Below are positions 35,101 to 42,962 of a stretch of 50,517 nucleotides of DNA, piece after piece (position 1 is the stretch's first letter; every line of letters begins with the position of its first letter). The notes under the pieces are model-generated. The model saw only the letters and a program-made list of their open reading frames with translations. It was not told where the DNA came from and ran no database searches. The stretch lies in assembly GCA_002309655.1 (NCBI GenBank), contig DBXM01000023.1, positions 1 to 50,517 on the forward strand, written 5' to 3'. The DNA comes from Mageeibacillus sp. UBA1212 (GTDB lineage: Bacteria; Bacillota; Clostridia; UBA1212). A program made the translations under genes and the position numbers.

Positions 35101-35489
35101 ATTCTCTCGACAGTGAAGCACCTTCCCTCGCCGGCCGCGTCCGCGACCGAATCGACCGTCATGAAGCTCTCCCCGCCTGCTCCGAAAAGCGTGAACCTGA
35201 TAATTCCGTCCTCTTTCCGCCCATGCGCGCAGGAAATCCTGAAGCCAGAAACGCTCTTGAAAAGCTTTTTCCACGTCTCAGGAAGCGCCTCTTCGACCGG
35301 ATTTTCGCCCGAGATCTTAAAGAATCGCTTCTCCGCGGCGTCCTCCGTCTGAAACAGCTCCGGAACGTAGTTCTGCGAGCTCACCGTCCTGTTCGAGTAC
35401 GAATAAGGCGTGAAATCCGGCCTGTACGAGTAGTCTTCCTGCCTCACGCGGCCGTAAGTAAACTTGTTTTTAACCATAAAACGCGGCAT
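32130..35489 (-). CDS. giant right-handed beta-helix protein, GH28/pectate-lyase-like
   Basis: 1119 residues without a signal peptide, start ATG 35489 behind GGAGGG. Residues 1-440 are beta-sandwich-like and unassigned. A Pectate_lyase_3 domain begins at about 445 (ITDFGAKGDGFTDDTAAIQKAI ... GGGTVVVP). The beta-helix carries SGDGLG (Asp643) and QSNDDAVVMS (Asp664/Asp665), which resemble the aspartate cluster of GH28 polygalacturonases, and GKAICFITWGTSDP further on. The C-terminal 270 residues look like a beta-sandwich (FSLECAFRANDYDYS ... RTGFAEVF). It probably cleaves a uronic-acid-containing or other acidic oligosaccharide inside the cell. Being cytosolic is unusual for so large a beta-helix enzyme. 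It lies behind the XRE-ImmA/IrrE gene by 98 bp, with no clear own promoter seen. Confidence 0.78.
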   Translation of the reverse strand: MPRFMVKNKFTYGRVRQEDYSYRPDFTPYSYSNRTVSSQNYVPELFQTEDAAEKRFFKISGENPVEEALPETWKKLFKSVSGFRISCAHGRKEDGIIRFTLFGAGGESFMTVDSVADAAGEGRCFTVERMDFEPVRYLLECAAGDEVSLKIGPVYVKNTLGEWGGQAHFYNAGGDASIADKGTALSLRINGRGYFEALDLPTDAGGCYSMKMPLRNTVFAVIRNLSDAKRITVSFAADGGDFSPENAVTLDLKEDNEPHAYYFNLSACPGCEGRLTSLRFASEGTGEIVFERYSFEQETPLYEPLAEIVECTAEPDKDTFFVRGRFPGNISAAGLENLAEFKGGKLSVYAGTMADDTGFGPYKETVSGKKYLASAAFPENIAAGAEFVIENVPFRDNVTTFLPYQMLVFAEKEGKTQCLCDRFYIENFECLDVNPYRFELPALTVSITDFGAKGDGFTDDTAAIQKAIDSVSSFGGGTVVVPGADGIYGRRFIVTSLLMRDNVELHLEKGAVLWQSQLRRDYTYEPAYGHDDIIPGINWTHNLHTANLPLIQAANNRNIKITGHGAIRMLDTGSEENVGMPGYSVGCYRRIHCIPLGFFLCKNVEVSGIEIIRSNNYHTSFNHCENVYLADLKLHRVKCVSGDGLGVCGAKNVFVNRCFFQSNDDAVVMSTHYHDPRGLLWWTNTKGEDNSVRHITVRHSYLNSGGGKAICFITWGTSDPIQEREEISDVEATDNYLTCVNPVGAWFDNPYNGKQPFDNTETDDYSPVKCVRIFGNRYNGNCTLGPIKATDIITDCGITSTSDFRNGDFTLGGFANWTLRPNKTPESVHTVIYADKEKGCIEHFEYGRVSASEGLRLANGRHVFRCELLTGESGAVLFAEKILTGERIASKMVVATTPVDASLEFTVDGADGGEDVYVGVENAGINPGGFAVFDFCRIESSVDGESIAAAARAKLTASLGKMFDLPENSSAENENKKVYLRCKTMSGETSLRTLGEYTEFSLECAFRANDYDYSRVRNGFGFRTACGENGFYELRFNVPAKTLVFTSNFGGVTRELFRREDFFFTSLDFHNFRLETGKNSVLVWIDSGLFCEIPAPARTGFAEVFMTDMDASLNGLSVE

Positions 35490-35587
35490 ATTATTCCCTC
35501 CGTTGTGAGCCGTTGCCCGGCCTTTAATTCAAAATCTTTTTCATTGCTATTTATTGAATGTATTGTCTGTCAGAGTTTTTCCGTCCC

Positions 35588-36622
35588 TCACTGAACTGCC
35601 GCCAGCATTGGCGCGATGCTGTCATAAGGAACACCAAGCAGTTCCGCGCCGCGCTGGACACTGATTTCGCCCTCGTTCACCGCGCGGTAAACCAATTGTT
35701 CAAACAATGCGGGTTTTTCCGCGGGAATTCTTGAAGGCTCCGCTGTCTGCCACCCGGCTCTCGCAGCCACGACGTAAAACGCTCTTGCGGCGGTTGACGG
35801 TAAGATCCGGCAGATTTCAGCCCTTTTCGCAAGCAAAAGCATCGAAATTCCGTATTCCCTGGCCACGAGAATCATATCTCCGGTCACCGCAGACCTGCGT
35901 ATTCCAAGTTCGCGGATCGCGTCGGTTTTCGGGAACAAAAACGCACCGCCAACGGCCGTCGCCATTTTTTCAATTGCCTTTTCTTCCATGTCTTCCGGCC
36001 AGCGGAACATAAGATGAGCCAGCTCGTGAATAATCGTCGACCTGTTTCTCTCAGGATTCATCTCCGGGTTCAAGACTATAAAAGGTCTTCCGTCCACAAG
36101 GCCGTTCATTCCCGAGAACTTGTTGTTCACTTTGCATTCGCAGACAAGTATTCCTTTATTCTCAAGTTTTCCAGTCAGATCCTCTATCGGCCCGCTCTCC
36201 GCAAATCCGAGGTGAGTTCTCAAAGCGGCGGCATTTTTCTCGGCGTCGCCGGAAAGGGGAAGCGCATGGCATTGCGGCGCAGCGGGAAGCACGTCTCCCC
36301 CAAGAATTTCCACCGCGGTCATAAAACGGCTGAAATACTCTTCGACAAACTCGCGCACATATTCCTGCTGTTCGGCCGAGAGCGAATTGCTTTTCCTGAA
36401 CCCGCCGTGGCTGAAAACTATCCGCCCGTTACGAACCGCCAAAAAGTCGGTAACACGCACGTCCAGAGCGTCCGCCAGCGCCTTCATGGTCTCCATGTTC
36501 GGCTTTCTGTCGCCGTTTTCGTAGTTCGTGATTGCCATCGGAGTCACGTTGACTTTTTCGGCGAGTTCCTTCTTGCTCATTTGTTTTCTGAGCCGGTAGT
36601 ATTTCAGATTTTTACTGAACAT
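35588..36622 (-). CDS. XRE-family regulator with ImmA/IrrE metallopeptidase domain
   Basis: 344 residues. N-terminal helix-turn-helix of the XRE type (KKELAEKVNVTPMAITNYENGDRKPN, about 17-42) and a central ImmA/IrrE zinc peptidase with HELAH (His199, Glu200, His203). Such fusions are regulators whose repression is relieved by proteolysis, or which cleave a partner repressor. No phage, ICE or toxin gene lies next to it, so its target is unclear; it may regulate the beta-helix enzyme downstream or the divergent DUF3810 gene. The ATG at 36622 has AAGGAGG and the promoter is about 25 nt away, leaving a very short leader. Confidence 0.88.
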   Translation of the reverse strand: MFSKNLKYYRLRKQMSKKELAEKVNVTPMAITNYENGDRKPNMETMKALADALDVRVTDFLAVRNGRIVFSHGGFRKSNSLSAEQQEYVREFVEEYFSRFMTAVEILGGDVLPAAPQCHALPLSGDAEKNAAALRTHLGFAESGPIEDLTGKLENKGILVCECKVNNKFSGMNGLVDGRPFIVLNPEMNPERNRSTIIHELAHLMFRWPEDMEEKAIEKMATAVGGAFLFPKTDAIRELGIRRSAVTGDMILVAREYGISMLLLAKRAEICRILPSTAARAFYVVAARAGWQTAEPSRIPAEKPALFEQLVYRAVNEGEISVQRGAELLGVPYDSIAPMLAAVQ

Positions 36623-36645
36623 TTCAAGCGCCTCCTTCCGTTTAT

Positions 36646-36673
36646 ATTATACCACGTTTTTCAAAAAAGTAAA
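36646..36673 (-). promoter_or_regulatory. promoter of the XRE-ImmA/IrrE gene
   Basis: Minus strand TTTACT (36668-36673), 16-bp spacer, TATAAT (36646-36651). It is divergent from the promoter at 36751-36779. Confidence 0.7.
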
Positions 36674-36750
36674 CACCTGTCCGTGTTTTTTTCTCATGTT
36701 TCGAAACTTTTTCCGGTCGCTTTTTCCGGTCGCCCGGTTCCGGTTTTTTA

Positions 36751-36779
36751 TTGTTATTTAAGCCTTTTCACTGTATAAT
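36751..36779 (+). promoter_or_regulatory. promoter of the DUF3810 gene
   Basis: TTGTTA (36751-36756), 17-bp spacer, TATAAT (36774-36779). Confidence 0.8.
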
Positions 36780-36846
36780 AAAAGCGTTATATGAAAACGA
36801 CTGGCGCGATGCCGGCAGGAACCGAAACAAAAACAGAGGGACAGTT

Positions 36847-38052
36847 ATGAAATCCGGGAGCAACAAGCTTAAAGAGTTTTTTCGAAAATACCGTTTCCGC
36901 CGCGTCGCGACAATCGTTGCGGGCGCCGCGGCTTTGCGCCTTCTGGTGTGGTTCCTCATCTACAGGTTCGCCTCGAACGACAGGACCCGGACTTATGAAA
37001 TCTACACCTCGCGCGTCTTCCCTGTGATCACTCAGCCTATGAAATCGGTCGCGAAGCTGTTCCCGTTTTCGGTCGGCGAGACGCTTGTCATAATAATGGC
37101 GGCTCTTTTCGTCGCGGGCCTCGTCATCTGCACCGTCAGAGCCGTCCGGAACAAAAAATCCGCGCGCATCATCGCCCCCGCCCCCAAAAAACCTGCAGGT
37201 TTCGCGCGGCTCCTTGTAATGCTTCTGGTCGCCGCGCTCCTCATCGGCGGCAACTTCTTTGTCTACGGCGGGATCAACTACAAATCGCTCACCTTCAAGG
37301 AGCTTTCGGGCCTCGACGTCGAGAACACCGACACGGAGACCCTCGAAAAACTTTGCCTTTATTTAGGCAAAAAAGCGACCGAGGCGAGGCAGGGGCTGCC
37401 GCTTGACGAAAAGGGCTTCGTTGTCGATTCACGAAGCGCCCAGGAGATTCTGTCAGCGTCGCCCGCCGGATACGCCAAGGCCGCGGAGGAATTTTCGTGT
37501 CTCTCGGGAAGGTTCACTCCGCCGAAAGCCGCGCTCTTTTCCGAAATTATGAGTTACGAACAGATCGCCGGCATATTCCCGATCGTCTTTACCGAGTCGA
37601 TCGTCAACAAGAACGCGCCGGCGTACGACCTTCCGAGCGTCGCGTGCCACGAGCTCGCCCACCAGCTGGGATTCGCGCAGGAGGACGAGGCCAACTTCAT
37701 CGGCTACCTCGCGGCGATCTGTTCCGACGACCCGCTATATATTTACAGCGGCTACTACAGCGGCTTCTGCTACGCGATGAACAAGCTTTACAACTTCGAC
37801 CGCGACAAGTGGGCGGCCGTTTGGCAGTCGCCCGAAATCGACGCCGAAGGCATCTCGAACGACATGCGCCGCTCGAACGAGATCTGGGACAGCTACCGCA
37901 AAAAGGCGGAAGTCGTGAGCAAGGTCTCCGAGGCGGTCAACGACTCGTATCTGAAATCGAACGACATCTCCGACGGAACCCACAGCTACGGCCGGGTGGT
38001 GGATTTGCTGATTGCGTATTATAGTTCTTCCGCGGAAAATCCTTTTGCGTGA
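36847..38052 (+). CDS. DUF3810 membrane metalloprotease-like protein
   Basis: 401 residues. Three transmembrane helices (about 18-38, 80-97 and 121-141) are followed by a large domain carrying the zinc motif HELAHQLGF (His268, Glu269, His272) and a downstream EDEANFIGY, the pattern of DUF3810 proteins. It is expected to be a membrane-bound gluzincin-type peptidase; its substrate is unknown. The ATG at 36847 with AGAGGG is chosen; the frame is open from 36751, but that lies in the promoter. It is transcribed divergently from the ImmA/IrrE-type regulator. Followed by a perfect 36-bp palindrome. Confidence 0.85.
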   Translation: MKSGSNKLKEFFRKYRFRRVATIVAGAAALRLLVWFLIYRFASNDRTRTYEIYTSRVFPVITQPMKSVAKLFPFSVGETLVIIMAALFVAGLVICTVRAVRNKKSARIIAPAPKKPAGFARLLVMLLVAALLIGGNFFVYGGINYKSLTFKELSGLDVENTDTETLEKLCLYLGKKATEARQGLPLDEKGFVVDSRSAQEILSASPAGYAKAAEEFSCLSGRFTPPKAALFSEIMSYEQIAGIFPIVFTESIVNKNAPAYDLPSVACHELAHQLGFAQEDEANFIGYLAAICSDDPLYIYSGYYSGFCYAMNKLYNFDRDKWAAVWQSPEIDAEGISNDMRRSNEIWDSYRKKAEVVSKVSEAVNDSYLKSNDISDGTHSYGRVVDLLIAYYSSSAENPFA

Positions 38053-38097
38053 CAGGCGTTTGCGGACGAAAACGTTTTTCCGGGAAATATGATTAAC

Positions 38098-38133
38098 GGA
38101 TTGGGGGCAGCCCGCGCGGGCTGCCCCCAATCC
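38098..38133. repeat. perfect 36-bp palindrome between convergent genes
   Basis: GGATTGGGGGCAGCCCGC (38098-38115) is followed immediately by its exact reverse complement (38116-38133). It lies between the stops of the DUF3810 gene and the QueG-like gene. Neither strand has a T-run after the hairpin (plus continues CCCAAAAAAG), so it is not a canonical intrinsic terminator. Confidence 0.85.
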
Positions 38134-38152
38134 CAAAAAAGCCTTATATCTC

Positions 38153-39118
38153 TTACTGATAAATCTCAAGGAATCCCTCAATAACGTCCCGGAACGCCGG
38201 GTTCCCCTTTTCGAGGCATTCCTCCACGACGGCGCGGTGCTTTTCGAAGCCGTCGTTCACCATCGCCGCGAGCACGTGGCCGAGGATCCTGCGCGGCTTC
38301 ATGTAGTTGTACCCGAACACCTCCGCGTACCGGCTCTTCTTGAAGCCCGGGGTGACGCACGCCTTCGCCAGAGTGTCGAGGTCAAACATTTCGTAGTACT
38401 CCGCGGGCGGCCTCGTCATTTTCGCGGCAACGCCGGCATTTAGCGGGCAGGCCAGCTGGCATTCCGTGCAGCCGAGCAGCCGGTTCCCTCTGATAACGTT
38501 CGACGGATCACGCGGGGAGACGTCCTCAAACTGCTTCTGCCTGATGCATTTTTCGCGCACGAAGCGTTCGCTTGCGGGCTTTCCGGGAAGCAGCGCACCC
38601 GCGGGGCAACTTTTCGAACATCGGCCGCAAATCAGGCATTCGTCCGTGTCGCGCGGCTCTTCCACAAGAGCTTCCGGATAGCAGACGGCTTCCCGATTTT
38701 TCAGGTCTATGACCTCCATGCAGAAAAACGTCCCGAACGGCTTAATATAGATAAGCGAGTTGTAAAGGCTGGCGCCGATTCCCGTACTTCTCACGAGTGC
38801 CTTGTAGCTTCCCATATACGTATCAGCCTCCGGGAAAAAGCCGCGCGCAAACCGGAGCAGTTCGCTTTTCGCCCTGTAGACGCTCTGCGACGCGTAGTAG
38901 TAGCTGTCCACGTAGGCCGTTCCCGGCTCGGGAACCGCGTGGGGGACGTAGGGCCAAAACAGCAGCAGGCACTCCGTATTCGCGGCGGCGCAGCAGTGGC
39001 AGTAACAATTCCCGTAACCGTCAAAATCCGCCTGCTCGACGTCCAACTCCGCGCCGAGCGGCTTCAGGTTCAGCTTCGACGCGTATTCGCTTTCAAGAAC
39101 CGCTTTTAAAAAATCCAT
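38153..39118 (-). CDS. QueG-like iron-sulfur reductase
   Basis: 321 residues. Two [4Fe-4S] motifs as in epoxyqueuosine reductase: CLICGRCSKSCP (Cys161, 164, 167, 171) and CTECQLACP (Cys217, 220, 224), with an eighth candidate ligand Cys191 between them. The N-terminal half is less conserved, with an unusual Cys/Tyr-rich YGNCYCHCC stretch, so it may be a reductase paralogue with another substrate rather than true QueG, although tgt (queuosine tRNA modification) lies only 4 kb away. The ATG at 39118 has AAAGGAG, but 12 bases away. It follows the lipoprotein gene by 18 bp. Confidence 0.78.
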   Translation of the reverse strand: MDFLKAVLESEYASKLNLKPLGAELDVEQADFDGYGNCYCHCCAAANTECLLLFWPYVPHAVPEPGTAYVDSYYYASQSVYRAKSELLRFARGFFPEADTYMGSYKALVRSTGIGASLYNSLIYIKPFGTFFCMEVIDLKNREAVCYPEALVEEPRDTDECLICGRCSKSCPAGALLPGKPASERFVREKCIRQKQFEDVSPRDPSNVIRGNRLLGCTECQLACPLNAGVAAKMTRPPAEYYEMFDLDTLAKACVTPGFKKSRYAEVFGYNYMKPRRILGHVLAAMVNDGFEKHRAVVEECLEKGNPAFRDVIEGFLEIYQ

Positions 39119-39136
39119 GCGGGGCCGCGCTCTCCT

Positions 39137-42100
39137 TTACCCCAGCCTCACCCTGAACGACACCGAGTCGTCCGGACTCGCCTGCTCGAAAACGAACGAG
39201 TAGCCGTACGTTCCGTCCCTCAGGAAGTGCACCTGGTAGCCGTCGAATTCGTGAACCGACGTGTCGTAGGGCTCCCACTCGCCTCCGTTGGTCTTCTTCT
39301 CGATAACAGGTCTTCCCAGCACCGTGAAGCCGTCCGCGCGCACGACGATCCTGTTCCTGCCGCCGGTTACCGTAAATTCACAGGCGTTGTCGACGCATTT
39401 CACGCGTGGCAGCGTGGGGTCTTCTATGACTGTTCCCACCGCGGCGGTCACGGTCTGCGACTTCAGAACCGAATCCTCGTAGACCATCTGAACGTTCTCA
39501 TCGCTGGCGAGGTCCCTGTTCGCCCAGGGCAGCATGATTACCTCGAGCCTGATTCTGTCGCCCTTCTTGAACGTAGTCTTGCCGAGGTCGAGCGAAAGGG
39601 CCGAGAAGTTGACGTTGCGCTCGAAGCTGTCGCGCAGAATAAAGTTGCCTTCCCACTTCTTGCCGCCGATCGTGATGTCGGCGCTCCTGATGACTATCGC
39701 GTAGTTCATCGGGTCCTCTTCGCCCTCGATCTTCCCGGTAGGCACGGGTTTGTTGCTGTGGTAGTAGGCGTAATAACCGCCTCCGGCATTGAGCTTGTAC
39801 TGCACCTCGTCACGTTTGATCAGGTCGTTTTTGAGATCGACGTGGGCTCTGTTCCCGTCCGCGTCAATGTAGCTCAGCTCGCTGAACGTCTGGTTGCGGC
39901 TGTCCTGGGACAGGAGGTTCAGCTGCGAGCGCACGTCCTTGAGCGTCAGATTTTTCAGGAACGTCAGGTCGAGGGTGTAGTAGGTTCTGTTCTCGTCGTT
40001 CTGCGGGAATTCGACGTGTCTCAGCGTGTACTTGAACGAGCCGCAGTCGGAAACGTACGAATACTCGAGGTCGGCGTAGGACGGTCCGGAGCAGTTGATC
40101 TTCGAGCCCGTGTACTCAGGCATCACGAGGTTCCCGCTGTTGTCATAATACGACACCGCCTTGCAGCGCCCCACGGACGTGAACTGCGGGTCCGTGTTCC
40201 AGCGGATGCCGCTGTGTCCTCTGAAGTCCGGGAGCAGGAAGCCGTCCTTGCCGAACACGCCGTAGAAGCTTATGCAGTTCGACTCGCTGACGCCTGTCGA
40301 GAGGTGGTAGTAGGACACGAAGAACTGGATCGACGAGAGCTGCTTCAACTGGTATTTGCCCCAGTTCATGTAAAGGTGCAGGTCCGTGAACGTGTACTTT
40401 TCGCCTCTGTCAAGCACCACCGGGAACACCGTGTCGCCGTAGGACTTGTCCTGCGGGTCGTATATCTTCTCCTCCTTTTCGCAGTCGAAATTCTTGCAAA
40501 CCTCGACCGGAACCGGCAGCAGCATATCGTTTTCGTCGAGAAGCGCGGCGCACTCAAGCGAGCCCGGAGTCGACCTCATCCGGATGAATATCGTTCTGTC
40601 CGCGGAATCGGTTTCTGCCGTGATTTTGTACGTGAAGTACTTGTTCCTGTACTCCTGCCTGAACGCGGTGTCGAAGCCGTGGCCGCTGCCCGTGAAGTAG
40701 TACGCGCCCTTCAGCGTGTCGTAGCCTATGAATTTGGTTCCCGGAGAGGAGCCCTCTTCAATCGTGAAGTTTTCCTCTTTCAGCGGGTTCCGCTCAAGCC
40801 AGGCCGTCTTTTCGATCGTCTTGAACTCGCCGGTTTCGTCGGTATACAGTCTGTGGCCGAATCTGACGTCCGCGCCCGCCTTCAGGTTGAGTTCGCCGCC
40901 CGCGACCTGCTTCACGATATACTTTCCGTCCTTCAGCTCGACCGTCGTTTTAAGCGTGGAGCCGTCGTCGGGAATGATAATACCTATCGTTCCGGCATCC
41001 TTCACCGAGAACGCAACGTACTGGACCGTGTTCGGGTCGAGCTCCGCAGGGTCGTTGTGGGCGCCGCTCAAGTCGCGCGCCTGGAACGCCTTGACCTTGC
41101 TTGCGGGCATTTCCCAGACCATACCGAACTCCTTCACGGCCCGGTAGCCCGTTGACGCGAGCAGCCTGAAGCTCTGGTGAATCTTGTCCGGATATACGTC
41201 GAGAGTGCGCTCGCCCTTCGCCTTGACCATGCCGCCAAGCGTGACCGCCTTAACGGATGAGATAATATACTTCTCGCCGGGAATCTGGCCCATGTCGAAG
41301 CGGATTCCCGCCAGGTCGTCGTCGAGCAGAGAGGAAATGTCGATAAGATACGTATGCGGCTGTCCGTCGCACGCGAGCACGAATTCGATGCTCTGCCTTG
41401 CGTTAAACTCCCTCGACGTTCTGTCGACGAAAAAGCACTGGCATCTGCCGCCGGAGCCGAACGCCGCTATCGTCACCGCGATGTGCGTCACGTCCGATTT
41501 CGGAACAGCCGTCAGGAGCCCCTTGTAGATGTTGGGGTCAGTGGCGCCGACAACGTTCAGCGTCACGGATTTACCCTTTTTCATAATTGCCTCGGCGTCG
41601 CCTGAGGATGACCAGTCGCCGTCAAAGTCGCTTAGATTTGTAACCTTGTCAAACTCGTCGCCGCCGTCCGGGGTGCAGAATTCCTGGTCGCGCGTGAACA
41701 CCTCGTAGTAATAATATCCGAGTCTGGTCGTGTTGATGCGTCCGGGCGTCATCGAATTGTTGTCGGTGCGCACCGTTCCGTTCGCGTCGATAACGTACGC
41801 ATTCATAATGCTGCCCTCGGCGAAAACGGCGCCCGACGTGCTCTCGATCTTCGTGATTCCGAGGCGGCCGTCGGTGTTCAGGTTCTGGGTGATCTTCGTG
41901 TTTTTGTTGAAGACCTCGTAGCCTGCCCTGGTGCCGTCGGTGTACCGCGCCTGAACCGAGTTGGCGGCGCCGTTTGCGTAAACTACCGTTTTGGCAAATT
42001 TAGTATCGTTGGAAATATCTCTCATTTCAACAGGTTCCTCCGTTGGTTCGGGACCGTCCGGTCCGTTCGGATTCACGCAGCCCGCGAGCGCGACGCAAAT

Positions 42101-42163
42101 CATAATTACAGCCGTCACCGCGGCGGCAACTTCGCGTATTATCTTTCTGGCAGGGTTCTTCAT
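39137..42163 (-). CDS. 1008-aa surface lipoprotein, unknown function
   Basis: Lipoprotein signal with lipobox LAGC (Cys29), so anchored to the outer face of the membrane. A Pro/Glu-rich linker (NGPDGPEPTEEP) is followed by almost 960 residues of predicted beta-rich modules, with segments such as GRCQCFFVDRTSREFN and CDGQPHTYLIDISSLL. These resemble carbohydrate-binding beta sandwiches, and a late FILRDSFERNVNFSALSLDLG lies in another. No catalytic motif was recognised; a glycan-binding or structural role at the cell surface is inferred. The ATG at 42163 has AAGGAGG. It is followed closely by the QueG-like gene. Codon and base composition match the neighbours. Confidence 0.78.
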   Translation of the reverse strand: MKNPARKIIREVAAAVTAVIMICVALAGCVNPNGPDGPEPTEEPVEMRDISNDTKFAKTVVYANGAANSVQARYTDGTRAGYEVFNKNTKITQNLNTDGRLGITKIESTSGAVFAEGSIMNAYVIDANGTVRTDNNSMTPGRINTTRLGYYYYEVFTRDQEFCTPDGGDEFDKVTNLSDFDGDWSSSGDAEAIMKKGKSVTLNVVGATDPNIYKGLLTAVPKSDVTHIAVTIAAFGSGGRCQCFFVDRTSREFNARQSIEFVLACDGQPHTYLIDISSLLDDDLAGIRFDMGQIPGEKYIISSVKAVTLGGMVKAKGERTLDVYPDKIHQSFRLLASTGYRAVKEFGMVWEMPASKVKAFQARDLSGAHNDPAELDPNTVQYVAFSVKDAGTIGIIIPDDGSTLKTTVELKDGKYIVKQVAGGELNLKAGADVRFGHRLYTDETGEFKTIEKTAWLERNPLKEENFTIEEGSSPGTKFIGYDTLKGAYYFTGSGHGFDTAFRQEYRNKYFTYKITAETDSADRTIFIRMRSTPGSLECAALLDENDMLLPVPVEVCKNFDCEKEEKIYDPQDKSYGDTVFPVVLDRGEKYTFTDLHLYMNWGKYQLKQLSSIQFFVSYYHLSTGVSESNCISFYGVFGKDGFLLPDFRGHSGIRWNTDPQFTSVGRCKAVSYYDNSGNLVMPEYTGSKINCSGPSYADLEYSYVSDCGSFKYTLRHVEFPQNDENRTYYTLDLTFLKNLTLKDVRSQLNLLSQDSRNQTFSELSYIDADGNRAHVDLKNDLIKRDEVQYKLNAGGGYYAYYHSNKPVPTGKIEGEEDPMNYAIVIRSADITIGGKKWEGNFILRDSFERNVNFSALSLDLGKTTFKKGDRIRLEVIMLPWANRDLASDENVQMVYEDSVLKSQTVTAAVGTVIEDPTLPRVKCVDNACEFTVTGGRNRIVVRADGFTVLGRPVIEKKTNGGEWEPYDTSVHEFDGYQVHFLRDGTYGYSFVFEQASPDDSVSFRVRLG

Positions 42164-42351
42164 CGGAACCTCCTTTGCTCTCTTTTGTCTTAAATTAATC
42201 GGTTGCAGAGGGCCGTTTTCGACCCGTTTTCCAAGAAAGTGCGGATTAAACCGGCGCTTTCTTAAAACAAAACCGAAAACGCGGCAGCATCAGAATCGTA
42301 CAATCCGCGCTGTCCCCCGTCTCCGGTTTGTCGTCTTCCCGCTGACGGGAA

Positions 42352-42807
42352 TTATTTCTTGTCCGCCGCGTCGTCGGTCTCTTCCTTCTTGACCTCGCGG
42401 ATAGCCCAGCTCTTGAACTCGATCAGCGTGTTGTCGATCGACGTCTGGATCGTGATGTTGTCGTCCTTGATGTTGACGATCTTGCCGCAGATTCCGCCGA
42501 TCGTAACGACGTCCTGTCCGAGGCAGATACTGTTCTTCATCTCCTCTTCTTCCTTCTTGCGCTTTCTCTGCGGTCTGATGATGAGGAAGTAGAAGAGCAG
42601 GCCGAGAACGACCACGTAAATAACTATAAGCACCCACATGGGCATGTTGAAGGGCAGACCCGTTCCGGCCGGCGTTCCGGTATCCGTGCCCGTGGTGGCG
42701 GCGTCGCCTGTCGTGGCGCCGGTTGTCTCGGCGAAAACGTTCATTGCCGTTGCGGCAAATGTCGCGGCTGCGGCACCGGCCGCGGTCAGCAGTTTGTTCT
42801 TAATCAT
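42352..42807 (-). CDS. yajC: Sec translocase accessory subunit YajC
   Basis: Membrane subunit associated with SecDF in protein export. 151 residues, longer than the usual 90-110 because an apparent signal peptide (1-26, ending VFA) and a Thr/Gly/Asp-rich linker precede the family core. The core has one helix at about 57-76 and the signature YFLIIRPQRKRKKEEE, then SICLGQDVVTIGGICGKI. It sits next to tgt, as in many bacteria, but secDF is not in the window. The ATG at 42807 has GGAGG. Own promoter at 42867-42895. Confidence 0.93.
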   Translation of the reverse strand: MIKNKLLTAAGAAAATFAATAMNVFAETTGATTGDAATTGTDTGTPAGTGLPFNMPMWVLIVIYVVVLGLLFYFLIIRPQRKRKKEEEEMKNSICLGQDVVTIGGICGKIVNIKDDNITIQTSIDNTLIEFKSWAIREVKKEETDDAADKK

Positions 42808-42866
42808 AAATAACCTCCGTTTGTGATCAGGCCTTCGCGGCCCTGTTTTCTTATCCGGTATTTCGT

Positions 42867-42895
42867 ATTATACCCGATTTTCTGTCGTTTTTCCA
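42867..42895 (-). promoter_or_regulatory. promoter of yajC
   Basis: Minus strand TGGAAA (42890-42895), 17-bp spacer, TATAAT (42867-42872). Confidence 0.65.
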
Positions 42896-42962
42896 TACCC
42901 GGAACACATTTCCGTTTTTTTCGGAAAGCGTTTTCTTTTTTTCAGAAAGCGTTTCCGGTTTC

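Noticed and set aside
35588..36622. XRE-ImmA/IrrE gene as marker of a prophage or conjugative element
   Set aside because: No integrase, phage structural or conjugation genes and no attachment-site repeats are visible around it.
39227..41155. 642-codon plus-strand open frame opposite the lipoprotein gene
   Set aside because: Antisense shadow; the opposite frame has a lipoprotein signal, good ribosome binding site and protein-like composition.
42921..42961. AAACGCTTTC/GAAAAAAA direct repeat between tgt and yajC as a terminator or regulatory array
   Set aside because: It is a direct, A-rich duplication with only a weak 6-bp hairpin; terminator function is unclear, so it is mentioned only under tgt.
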